Assembly (NCBI GenBank): GCA_943735955.1
Contig: OX030958.1
Span: forward strand, 7,999,126 to 8,063,125
Length of the DNA: 64,000 nt
DNA from: Piscicola geometra
Taxonomy: Eukaryota; Annelida; Clitellata; Hirudinida; Piscicolidae
Reading direction: 5' to 3'
A model generated the notes under the pieces. The model ran no database searches. It had not been told where the DNA came from and saw only the letters and a program-made list of their open reading frames with translations. The stretch's first letter is position 1; each line of letters begins with the position of its first letter. Position numbers and translations under genes: made by a program. Below, one piece after another: positions 53,702 through 64,000 of the stretch.

Positions 53702-55354
53702 TAGTTCACTCATTCCAGCATCATCATCATCGGGGTATCTGATGAAACCACTCTTATCATTAAAGGCAACCCTTGAAACACCATCATTTTCAACATTACT
53801 ACTTACTTCCCCGTCATCATTACCAATACCACCAACATCATCACCAGCACCATCATCGATTCTTGGCCTTTTATCATTATTTTTGCTTTTTTCGTTTTTA
53901 TTATCATTATTTTTTCTATTTTTCTTTTTACTATTATTTTTGTTTTTTTCCTTTTTATCATTACTATGTTTGTTATTTTTCTTTTTATTACCTTCAACTG
54001 AGATAACTATTGCCTCACGGTTAGTGGTCCAAATGTTTGTCAAATCGTCGAGAACTTCCACTCTGTTATCAAACTGCTCCATTGCACCTTGCGCTACTAA
54101 CTCTGCTGAGGGTTGCACTTGACGATTCGCGCGACGGAATTTTTCTAAATTTGATAATGCTCTATTATTCGACAAGCCCACTCCTGGCTGACTGTCTTCA
54201 TCGTGGTAGCCTTGGAAAGTTGCATGAGATTGCTGTTTCAGCCATCTATCAGCAATTCCAGTGGTGGAAAAAAGTGGAATGCCCTTAGCTTTCCGAGTTG
54301 CGAACATGTGTCTGCAAGGTAGATTCATCGTCTTGGCAACTGGACAAATGCAATTGTTTTCGTCTAGTGCTTTGCCTGCAACACATCTTTTCACAGTTTC
54401 AAAAGTTGTTGCCTTTTCAAGTTCACTTTTCACAAAAGAAAATGAAAATGGTGTGAGTATTTCCCTGTATTGGCTTTCAATACTGAGGCCTGGTTTAGCT
54501 ACAGTAACATGATCTAATTTGTTTATGTATGTGTGGTCTCTAGAAACTGCAGGCAATGTTACCACGTCTGTAGTACCTTTTTGCTTAGCTGCTAAATTAT
54601 TTAGATCTTTTAATGTGACTCTTTTACCTGAAATTAAAAAAAATTTAAATTATAAATAAATAAATCATTAAACATTTTTTCAAATTTTTTTATAGCTAAC
54701 CAGCTAACCAGTTTTTTTAAGAATATATTCCTTTATCAGTAACTTGTTTCCATGCATACCCAGCATTTGACAAACATTTTTTCTTTCCTCATCATTCAAT
54801 TTTCTTTTTTTAGGAAGATTCTCAAATGCATCCTTGATATAAAGTTTACAAAATTAAATTATTTTTTACTTTTCATAAAAAAATGTTTTATGTTACCTTG
54901 TCAATTGAATGGTTGTGTTCCTGAACCATTTTGTGCACATATAACTGCTTATCATCATCAGTCACTTTAATCCAAATACCAAATGGACAATCCATTTGAA
55001 ATGTGCTTTTAAATCAAAAAGAATATATGTAACAATTATACTATAATTATTATAGATTCATTTGGATGATAAATTTTAGAATACTAGAGTAGGTAATAAA
55101 ATTGCGTACCTTTGATTGGGTCGTAACCCTTTGGAACGACTTTTGAATTTTTTACCTCCATGGTAACATGAATATCGAATTGTGTAAAACTTCAGATCGC
55201 TATTTATTACTCGCGTATACTTTTTTTTCTTAATCCATGCGAGTGTTTGACAGTCACGCTTATACAATGAAATACTCGATTCATTCTCAAATGTAGCTAT
55301 CCTATTCTTTAATTCTGTGTAGGAATTGAAACAATCACCCACTTTTAACGCCAT
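52817..55354 (-). CDS. ZSWIM/FAR1-like protein: MULE-derived gene lacking the transposase core
   Basis: Four phase-checked exons: 55110-55354, 54897-55005, 54709-54832, 52817-54627; 762 residues. The N-terminus is a FAR1/ZSWIM-type DNA-binding module (MALKVGDCFNSYTELKNRI, YSCYHGGKKFKSRSKG, LRPNQS, MDCPFGIWI, QEHNHSIDK), followed by MHGNKLLIKEYI and GKRVTLKDL. A SWIM finger follows (CICPVAKTMNLPCRH). Between them the usual MULE transposase domain of several hundred residues is absent. The C-terminal half is low-complexity, with two imperfect ~130-residue repeats (RPRIDDGAGDDVGGIGND / RPIIDDGTGDNVGGIGND; GVSRVAFNDKSG; DDDDAGMSELDDDDD; LASFLY), poly-Thr from (ACT)n, and poly-Asp. The reading frame is open throughout, so this is likely expressed or very recently derived. 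Function unknown. Confidence 0.78.
53270..53520. repeat. (AGT)n tracts inside the ZSWIM-like coding region
   Basis: On the minus strand these are ACT codons giving poly-Thr. ATC tracts at 53665-53700 give poly-Asp. All keep the frame. Confidence 0.85.
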
Positions 55355-55397
55355 TATTTACCAGTCAATTTGAAATTCAGTTTAGATTCATTTTTAC

Positions 55398-57990
55398 TAG
55401 GGCTGTGCTTTAATCTAAATTAACTTTCGATTGTCGAGTTAATAGCTACAATTAGTCGTTTTAACTGATTTCATTTTTGAATACATATACATATAGACTA
55501 TATATATATAATGTAATACAATTCTTTAAAACTTTATCTATCGTTTCATTTCATCAAAAAACTTTTCATTTCTTGTAGTTTTGCAAATGACTTCGGGGTA
55601 GTGAAAAATATGTAACAACTTCAATAGTTTTACTTTCAATTAGTCATTTTACCCGCAAATTACGCCATTTAGAAAATGATCTAGCTTATGTCATTCTTTT
55701 CAAAGAAAAAGTTTTTTCTCAACTGGAGCCTGGAAAGATTAATCAGAATATCTCAATCAATCAATCAAATCAATCAAATAGATTTCTATAGCGCTCTTTC
55801 TTCAAATTCAAGAGCGCTCGTAAATAAATTTGTCGAACAGATATGTCTTCAGATCCTTACGAAAAGTAAATAATGATTTAGACGTAGTTAAGTAAGGAGG
55901 TAATGAGTTCCAAATATATGGACCTGCATAATGGAAAGAACGTTTAGCAAAAGAGTTATTAATGGAAGGGATGAAATAATGATTTTGAGTGGATGATCTT
56001 AAATGACTTCTATGAGGGTGAGTTATTAATGATTTGAGGTATATTGGGGATACTGGGGAGTTTTTTAATTTAAACATAAAAACACAGATTTTAAATATAA
56101 TCCTAAATTTGATGGGGAGCCAATGTAATAAGATGAGAGAGGGTGTAATGTGGTGATAAATAGGAGTACGGCTAACGACTCTAGCAGCATAATTAAATAC
56201 TTTATTTAATGGTTTTAAAGTAGTTTCAGGTAAATTATAGTAGAGTGAGTTACAATAGTCAATTCGAGATAAAACAAGTGCAGAGACTAACATCTTTAAA
56301 GAAGGGTCATCTAAGTAAGGTAATAATTGTCTGATACGTCTGAGATGAAAATAGCAAGATTTAGTGACTGATAGAATTTGGTTTGATAAGGTTAATTTTG
56401 AATCGAAAATAAATCCTAAGCTACGAATATGATTAGATGGAACAATAGTATGAGTGGCGAAATTACATGGGCCATTAATTAGTTTACCATTTTTATCAAA
56501 AAATATAAGTTCAAACTTTAGTGGATTTAATTTTAAAGACATTGAGCTAGACCAGTTTTCAATAGATAATAGACATGAAGATATAGACGACATAACAGTA
56601 TTATAAGATGATGTATCTAAGCTGACATATAACTGCGAATCGTCAGCATAGGATAGGGAGTTGAGAGAATGAGAGGAAATGATAGAAGATAATTCAGAGA
56701 CATATAGAATAAAGAACAAAGGACCAAGAATAGAACCTTGAGGAACACCATATGAGTAAGTAGATGGGGTAGAGGTACAGTGATTTAAAGAAACATAAAC
56801 AGATCTATTAGATAAATATGACTTAATCCATAAAAACGAAGAATCCTTAATATTGAACTTATTTTTTAGTAATAGTAGTAATAAAGAGTGGTCTACAGTG
56901 TCAAAAGCGGCCGAATAATCTAAACAAACAAGTACAGAAAATTTTTTGTTATCAAAGGCGTAAATAAGATCATTATAGAGTTTTAAGAGGGATGATTCAC
57001 AGTTATGACCTAAACGAAAACCAGATTGTGAATAAGGTATAAGGGAGTTAACATTTAAATATGAATAGATTTGTTGATAGACTACCTTTTCTATTATTTT
57101 AGATATGAATGTTAGATTGGAAATAGGTCTATAGTTAGAAATTTGAGTAGGGTCTAATGAATTATTTTTTAAAGTAGGTATGATAACAGCAGCTTTATAT
57201 AAAGTCGGAAATTGCCACATAATTAGGCCCTTGATTCAAAAGTTAAAAATGTCTTCAAAAAAAAGAAAGAGAATTAATAAAGAGGTGGAGAAACTAGAAA
57301 AATATTTGAAAATTTCCATAACTATAAAACCTTCACCAATTTAGCGATTGCCAATATATGTAGCTAAGCTTCAATGTAGCTTCAGATTCTGAAAATGAAG
57401 ATAAACAAATGATTAATAAGTCAATCATTCAACTTTATCGAACAGAATCTGATGCAGGCTTAGAGAATTGTCCGGACCACCTCCCCCCACTTTTTTCAAC
57501 AAAAACATTTTAAACTTTTGTTTTAATACGAGCATAATCGTCAAAAATGGCATAAACACAGAATATTTATATAGTAATCATAAGAGATCATAAAAGCATT
57601 TATTTGCTTCGATTTCTAAATTTATTTGCTTGCAAATAAACGAATTGTTTGTTAATACATTGTAAGTATGTGTAGTTATAGTGATAGCTGACTAATAAAA
57701 AAAACTATTCTTTGCCTACTCAAATATTCGTATCAAAATAAAAGTTTAAAAAATTTAAGTGGGGGTTTGGACCATCCATGCTGGGTAGGACTCCTTCCAA
57801 GATTTGCAGCCGATCGTCGTCCCTGGTAAAAACAACCTAAACTAAAAATTCTGCTTAGCAGCATATCCGACTTTGGAGAAACTGGCAAAAAAGTATTTGT
57901 CATCTCTTGCAAGTTCAGTTCCATTTGAACGTCTATTCAGCTTGTCGGGAGCCTAATTGGCAAGAAAAGAGTCTAATATTATTGCATATC
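55398..57990 (+). mobile_element. Second hAT element, split by a nested LINE
   Basis: Starts TAGGGCTGTGCTTTAATC, matching the left terminus of the 21035 element. Body blocks match 21230-21470 (TTTCATCAAAAAA..TTCATTTCTTG, TTATGTCATTC, AATCAGAATATC / GCCACAT.ATTAG). 57865-57985 encodes the hAT tail again (LAKKYLSSLASSVPFERLFSLSG, then a stop). The right terminus was not found. The LINE occupies about 55758-57210. Confidence 0.75.
55758..57210 (-). mobile_element. Nested non-LTR retrotransposon (CR1/L2-type), 5'-truncated, RT frame intact
   Basis: The minus-strand open frame, 57220 to the stop at 55808, encodes a reverse transcriptase and C-terminal region: NYRPISNLTFISKIIEKVV, QSGFRLGHNCESSLLKL, CLDYSAAFDTVDHS, YGVPQGSILGPLFFILYVS and the catalytic SYADDSQLY. 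The endonuclease and RT N-terminus are missing. The first codons (MWQF) come from host hAT sequence, not from the LINE, because GCCACAT.ATTAG matches the other hAT copy. The 3' end has the AGCGCTCTT/AAGAGCGCT hairpin and a TTGATTGA tail. No internal stop, so this is a recent insertion. Confidence 0.88.
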
Positions 57991-58409
57991 TTGAAGTTAA
58001 TTTATAATTTTAACATTTTAAAAGTATTTTGTCATATATATAAAAAATCAAGTAAATTATCTTTTACACTTACCAGGTTTCCATGTCGACCGTAATTTAG
58101 TATCGTTAAATAGAATTTTACTCGCAGAAAGTTTTCATATTTGAGTCTAGAATCTAGACTCTAGATTAATCTGCTTTGTAATTGTTAACATTTTTTTTAT
58201 TAACACTTGAATTCTGTCGACAAAACGTAAACTATTCTTTTGACGTTAGTAAATTAAAAAAACATTAAACGAAACTAAACTAAACTATTAAACAATTTCA
58301 ACAAATGAAGTTTGAATATATTTTTAATCTTTTTTAAAAAAATTTCCGGATAATAAGTAATCTTAAGCTATTTTCTATCTCTACAAACACACATACTAAG
58401 TCAGTAGCA
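57991..58409. other. Intergenic region upstream of the 58410 gene
   Basis: AT-rich. Contains an inverted TCTAGAATCTAGACTCTAGA near 58145. No coding sequence seen. Confidence 0.5.
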
Positions 58410-59598
58410 ATGGAGTACTGTGACACACGACTGACAACTTCAAAAACTCGATTGCACAACATCGAAAATCCTAAATATGTGAACCCGTACTGGGCCAAGA
58501 TGAACGTATCTAATGTTCAGATCACTCAAGACGGAAAGTGTGTTAACAAAACTTTTAATATTTTACAAAACAAATAAATGTGGATTTAATAAGATGGACA
58601 CAAAATACCCATATTATCTGAGCTATCTATCTTTCTTATTATATTATCTAATTTAATCTAATTATATTTAAAACTTAACTTTTTGAAATTGTTTCAAACA
58701 ATTATTTGATATAATATATTTTACATAAATTAGTATAAAAAAATAATTTATTTATTTTCTACACATTATTTTCTATTAGGTATAGATAAATTTCTTATAA
58801 ATAAGTCAATAAAGAAATTTTTTTATATTAGGATTAGGGTTAGAGTTAAGTTTAAGGTTTATTTCAAACTTAGTTAAATATACTAACTACGATGCCAGTT
58901 TACAAACTATTTGAAGTTACAACTGATGAGAGTTGAAGATTCACGCATGTTTCTAACCTACGTATCTTTGATTGATTGTATTTAAAAACCAATTAATTAT
59001 TTTCGCTAATTTATCCGACTTTTCTGGCCCTCCCTAGGTTCATGAATGTGGGCACCAACTCCTTCATGGACAGACAAGGTCTCTGGTCGAACCATCTCTT
59101 CAACACCGCGCCCACAGAATTGTGCAAACCCGTTGAAACGTACTCTAACCTACAGGTTAGCTATTGAATTGAAGGTAAAGAATGAATGTATGAAAGTGGA
59201 GTTGGAAGCTATGTTGGGTATTTGTAAAAATCCGTCATAATCAACCTTTGTTTTTTAACTGGTAAATTTTTATTTTTTTAAAATTAACGAAAAACCTTGT
59301 GGTCTCCAGGGCAGCTGGTCAAGGATTGGTCCAAGCACGTATGACAACCTCCATGCCTATGGTGATCCGCACAACAGATGGGCAGCTGGTAATTCCAAAA
59401 AGAATAATTTTTCAAGATTGATTTACTTACAAAAAAGTTAAAAAAATATGTCAAAAATAAAGTTGTATGCACAAGAAAACCACGCAACACACAGGCACCT
59501 ACCTTCCTCCGAGTGTGAAGTCTCTTTACGACCACCGCAATGTCGACCCCAAAGGAATGTGGTATCCACATCACCATGGGAACTTCCCGCCATGTTGA
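58410..59598 (+). CDS. Unrecognised 141-residue protein rich in Asn, Pro, His and aromatics
   Basis: Four phase-checked exons: 58410-58537, 59038-59155, 59310-59388, 59495-59598. It starts MEYCDTRLTTSKTRLHN; other landmarks are YVNPYWAKMNVSN, FMNVGTNSFMDRQGLWSNHL, GSWSRIGPSTYDNLHAYGDP and a C-terminus KGMWYPHHHGNFPPC-stop. No signal peptide, membrane segment or enzyme motif. Short loop-rich proteins with W/Y/P/G of this type are common among axonemal microtubule-associated proteins; that is only a guess. Confidence 0.7.
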
Positions 59599-61326
59599 AC
59601 CGCCTGTTACGCTCGCTTTTGCGCCGTAATTTTGGATATTGAATTAGATTTTCTAAGTAATTTTAAAATACAGATTATTTATTTATTCGTAGTTTCATTT
59701 TCAAGATATGTATTTTAATCTTTATTGTTATTTTTAAAATCTAGATGATTATTATAATTTATTCAACCGTAAACTCAAAGTTCGTTACATAATTCATAAA
59801 CTTTTAAATCTTCACTCTACATTACACCTTCTTTTCCGAATTCCTTGCGTCAATCTCCCTTATTGCATAATTGCCCGCCACGTCGAAATCTCTGAAATTA
59901 GCATCTTGGCTTAGGCGTTTAAGAATAACCCGGATCGGATATACCACTCTCTCTTCCTTCTTTCAGTCTTCTGTTTGGCCTCCATTCATCGGAATGATGC
60001 CGTGTTTTTCTATTTAGTTTTGAAATATGTATAATATTTGAAGTTATCTTTATTTAGTATATTTCAATTTTAATATTCCAATATTTTTTAATAAACATGC
60101 GTTTTTGACAAATTTTGATTGTTTTTCTCCACATAAACTCTTCTAGTCTTTGGATTTTTATTAAATAAACGAGCGCTTTTAAATTTTTAGCAAATTTATT
60201 CATCAATAAACACGTTGAAAAGTACTTAACCCCTAAAAACTAATTTTCTGCAGTAGAATATTTTAAATTAGAGCAATTTTCTTTGTTTCGTTATACTATG
60301 AGAGTTCTGTATGAAATTATAAGCAAATGACTGTGTTAGGGCCCACTGATCCGAATTCGGACCTACTATTTTATATGTAATTTGTAGCTATTCTGGATAA
60401 ATCATAAGCAAATAACATTTTTTACTGTTTTTTTTATGTTTAATGTATATATTTTCAAAAAAAGGGACTAATTACTGCGTCGTATTATTTTCTATTGGGT
60501 CAAACAAACTATAAAAAAAAGTTGATTTCGCATGATTTAAAAAATGTACTGTAAATAAACTCTAAATAAACTATAGCACTAATTTAAACAAATATTATTT
60601 GAAGGTGTGGCTAACGCATTTATAATACATAAAATTATTAAAAAAATATGTTATATATGATTACTTAATTCAAGTCTTTCAAGTGTACTGTTCAAATTCG
60701 GATCATTGGGATCTTATGGGTTAATACACACTAGAAAGATAAATTACTTTTTGGAATATCCCTTTATTAATTACGATTTTCTACAAATGTTGAATAAACG
60801 TCGCATAAATTTATTAAAAAAAACAAAAACAAAAAATTTAGTTTTAAAACAAAAGAATGAATTGATGTAATAAATTATAAATTTACCTATTCTCATGTAT
60901 GCAGTAATACAAATTCTTTTTTTCTTTCAAATGAAACCACCAGCAAGCAAATGCTCATAATCACTTTATTTCAGCTGTCGTTTTACTTTCAACACGCCAT
61001 TCATTCTATCAAAGACCATGCCATTTACGCGGATTAAAAATTATTATTTATTCTTGCAATAACACACGGTTGTATGTGACTAATGTGTGCCAAAGAAGTC
61101 TATAAAAGTGGTGCTGCCATGGCAAAGGGAGATGAATAAAAATATATTACCTATTTAAATAGGTTTGTTGGTTCTTTCAGATTTTTTCATTTTTTATTTT
61201 TCTAGGTTTTGAAAAATAGATCAATAAAAAAAATTAATATTAAACTTATACTAAATATGGTTACAATGAGAATTGCCAAGGCTGGCGATTAAAGCACTCG
61301 GGGAGAAATAAAATCAAGCGGGAAAA
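59599..61326. other. Intergenic region with one MITE
   Basis: AT-rich with no gene recognised. The element at 60305-60730 is listed separately. Confidence 0.5.
60305..60730 (+). mobile_element. MITE-like dispersed repeat (copy B)
   Basis: Homologous to the minus strand of 27950-28310. The ends are inverted: GGGCCCACTGATCCGAATTC at the left, and reading in from the right TTAACCCATAAGATCCCAAT then GATCCGAATT. The right end abuts TTAA; another copy of this end at 26861 also starts TTAACTCATAAGAGCCC, so a TTAA target (piggyBac-like) is possible. Confidence 0.65.
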
Positions 61327-62963
61327 ATGAGCCAGATTATCGTCTCGTTGATTCTTCTGACAACTGTGACCACCCTATACGTTAGTTTGCATGTATTTTA
61401 ATTTGTAAAGAGGTATTAAAATTTGTATCGAAAATAATAATAAAAACAATTAAAAAAATTAAAATATAAAATAAATTTTAAATTAAGATTATTTAGACTG
61501 CTTCATTTTTAAGCTTTTTTAAAAATAATTTACGTTTAAATAATTCTAGTTGATTAATCAAGATTTTATTTTTTAATTTTTTGAAACAGGGAGGTGGTGA
61601 AATTCATTCAAGTTATTTAAGACCTAACGAGAAAAGTGTTTCGAAGAATCAAAAACTACTATCATCACATTCACCACTCTCAACTTTTCTTTTATCATCA
61701 TCTTCATCATCATCATCCTCATCATCATCATCTTCATCATCAGCATCACCATTAGCATCATCATCAGCGCCATCAAGTCCATCATTTTCTTCGTCAGTAT
61801 CAAAATCTTTTTTAGATTCTCTATCATTAATTTTTCAATCATCATCCTCAGCATCATCACCATCACTTAAATCATCATCTTTAGCATCATCATCACTTCT
61901 ATCTTCATCACCACCATCATCATTTTCACCTCGACCTTCATCATCATTCTCATTATCTCTTGCATCATCACCTCCACCCCCATTACATTTACCCTTTAAA
62001 CCATCTTCACTTAATTCCTATGATAGACCAGAAAATAAACAGAAAGATGAACAGAAGAACAGACAAAGGAATAGACAAGAAGATAGACAAAGGGATGAAC
62101 AGAAAAACAAAGAAAAAAATAAACAGAAGAATAGACAGAAAGATATACAAAAGAACAGACTGAAGGATAGGCCAGTAAACAGACAGTGGGATAGACAGAA
62201 GGATAAACAAGGGGATGAACAGAGGAACAGACAAAAGAATAGACAAAGAGATAGACAAAGGAATAAACTGGAGAATAGACAATTGGTTAAAAAGGAGGAT
62301 AGACAAAAGGATAAACTGGGAAGAATAAAGTTCCCAACCAACCCAAACAAAGCCTCCAAAAACCAAGAACACTTTAATGCTTCCATTCCTAAAAACAAAC
62401 GTGAAAGTGAAAATGAGACTTTAAAACAACATTTTCATCAAAAAAATAACAATAGAACTGAAATAAACAATTACAATAATAAAAACACTAAAAATAAAAA
62501 GTACAAAAAAGCACGTAGATTTAGACGCCAGCTCAGTAAAGTTGAAAAAGCCATGCGTTCTGACAATAGAAGCATCATGAAGCAAACAAATAGGAGAAAA
62601 AAAAATTATAATCATAAAAATACTCACTTATTTAAATATTTCTTTGATTCAAAAGTTGGTAACAATAAAACCATCAAGTATAATCTTGAAAAATCAAAAT
62701 TTAAAGAGAATGATGGCAAAAACAAAAACGATGAAAATGATGCTGAAGATGATGATAACGATAATGATACTGATGATGATACTGGTGATGATGATGATGA
62801 TGATGATAATGATGGAAATGAAGAAGGTGATGATGATGCTGATGATGATGATGAGTGGGCGATATACGTACCTGGATTGGAGGAGAGGGAGGTGCAGAAG
62901 ATGGCAGCGATGATGGGTTATGTGGGCGCGAAGAAGGTGAGACAAGCTATAGACTTTTTTTAA
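61327..62963 (+). CDS. Secreted low-complexity protein: poly-Ser, Gln/Lys/Arg repeats, poly-Asp
   Basis: Exon 1 (61327-61380) encodes a signal peptide, MSQIIVSLILLTTVTTLY. Exon 2 starts at 61590 and is open for 449 codons to a GTGAGA donor at 62937; reading on gives a stop at 62961-62963, but splicing into exons beyond the window looks more likely. Order of segments: GGGEIHSSYLRPNEK; about 100 Ser-rich residues from (TCA)n; about 100 residues of a four-residue charged repeat (x-R/K-Q-K/R with D/N/E, for example NRQKDRQR); a basic segment (KKARRFRRQLSKVEKAMR); an Asp-rich stretch from (GAT)n; then an ordered tail WAIYVPGLEEREVQKMAAMMGYVG. No family recognised. A charged secreted matrix protein is one possibility. 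Confidence 0.6.
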
Positions 62964-64000
62964 AAATTGTATTTATTGTGTTTTTGTCATTAAATTGTTT
63001 TTCATTATTTATTTTTTTCATCCAGTTGTTTATTATTAGTTATGTTTTTTTGATAGAATTGTTTATTATTATTTCTGTTTTTATCATTAAATTGTTTATT
63101 ATAATTATTGTTTTTGTGATAGAATTGTTTATTATTATTTTTGTTTTTGTCCTCAAAGTGTTAATTATTATTTTGTTTTTGTGATAACTTGTTAATTATT
63201 ATTTTTGTTTTTGTGATTAAACTGTTTATAATAATATTAATAATTATTATTATCATACACTTTATTATAGTGGCTTATAATTCGAACGGGCTTCTAGGCT
63301 ACTTAGACAAACAAAAATGCATTAGCACCTAAGGGTTACTAGGGCATCGGTTGCACTAGGACATTAACTATTGGTCGTCACACACTCGGCTACTTGTTCC
63401 CCATTCGTTTATCCTCATTTGTGTTTTTGTTCATCAATCAAATGAAGTTTAATTATATTTGTTTGTGTGCACTGAATTATTCAAACGGCTGCGTGCCCTA
63501 ATAAGTCGTCCGCTTACAAATTTGAAGCTTTTTCATCTGCTTTGGGGATAGCAATCCGGAAATATCGATTTTCAAATTTATCGAACCAAGTTCCACAAAT
63601 AAAAGATTTTTAAACTGGGATTTCCGGGGAAAGTGACAAAGAACGTAATCGTATTTTATGCCGCGTTTAAACTTTTTGTTGTTGTTAGCGTGGTGAAACC
63701 AACTTTGAAGTGGTATTTGTAGTAGTCTCTCGTCTTTTTCAGTTAAATACATTAAAATAACTTTTTTTAAACACTTTTAAGGCTATTCAAAATGTTGGGC
63801 CGTTTTACCCTTTTAATAAATTCGATTGGTTGAGCATCCTTCCATTTAAGTTATTTATTTTCTCGTTCAACCAACCATCCACCCACTCTCTTACCACCCA
63901 CCAACCAGAACTTCCATCCATTTCTTTAAAAATTCCATTTATTTATATAAGCTTTATAACTCTGGGCTATTTAATAACTTTAAATAAAAGACGTCTTTCA
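62964..64000. other. Right edge: intron or intergenic
   Basis: 63000-63240 is a degenerate TTATTATTTTTGTTTTTGTG repeat. 63498-63752 on the minus strand holds an 84-codon open frame (MYLTEKDERLLQIPLQSW...) with ordinary composition that could be a first exon, but nothing confirms it. Confidence 0.35.

Overview
This window is nuclear DNA from an invertebrate animal. The genes carry many short introns with GT-AG junctions and two GC-AG introns. The ciliary gene DYNC2I2, eIF4G, EXOSC10, a WSC/EGF receptor and a KCNMB-type channel subunit are metazoan-type. Interstitial telomeric repeats are TTAGGG-type, and the DNA is AT-rich and crowded with AGT/ATC/CA/TA microsatellites. I would guess a lophotrochozoan (annelid-like), but the sequence alone does not settle the taxon. 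Gene models below come from reading exons by eye; 'phase-checked' means that the exon lengths I read keep one reading frame across every junction.

Layout. 59-7731 (-) is EXOSC10/RRP6, the exosome exonuclease. 7962-11023 (-) is a MULE-transposon-derived gene (zinc finger, triplicated acidic exon, FLYWCH finger) that stops at the beginning of its transposase domain. 11.2-12.0 kb is microsatellite. 12598-19636 (+) is an eIF4G that ends after MIF4G, without MA3/W2. 20.1-22.4 kb holds a degenerate repeat and a 1.1-kb hAT element with a clean 8-bp target duplication. 22433-25977 and 28871-32127 (+) are two recent tandem copies of a secreted M14 metallocarboxypeptidase, separated by a 2.9-kb spacer with MITE-like repeats. 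33111-33960 (+) is a small secreted PAN-like gene whose duplicated exon is broken by a stop. 34342-37150 (+) is a GAF-PDE whose metal-ligand Asp is replaced by His. 37628-45341 (+) is a WSC/EGF single-pass receptor built of phase-1 modules. 45623-47205 (+) is a KCNMB/TipE-like channel subunit preceded by an overlapping spliced upstream ORF. 47803-51769 (+) is DYNC2I2 (WDR34), an intraflagellar-transport dynein-2 chain. 52817-55354 (-) is a ZSWIM/FAR1-like gene lacking the transposase core. 55398-57990 is a second hAT copy carrying a nested LINE with an intact RT. 58410-59598 (+) is a small unrecognised protein. 60.3-60.7 kb is a MITE. 61327->62936 (+) is a secreted Ser-rich, Gln/Lys/Arg-repeat, Asp-rich protein.

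The genes do not form one pathway. They are ordinary housekeeping and cell-surface genes in a repeat-rich neighbourhood. The most striking window-wide pattern is that simple repeats repeatedly begin exactly at 5' splice donors or end exactly at 3' acceptors: telomeric arrays, GTGA, GT, CATC and pyrimidine minisatellites. The second theme is transposon gene debris retaining correctly phased exons (MULE, ZSWIM, hAT, LINE).
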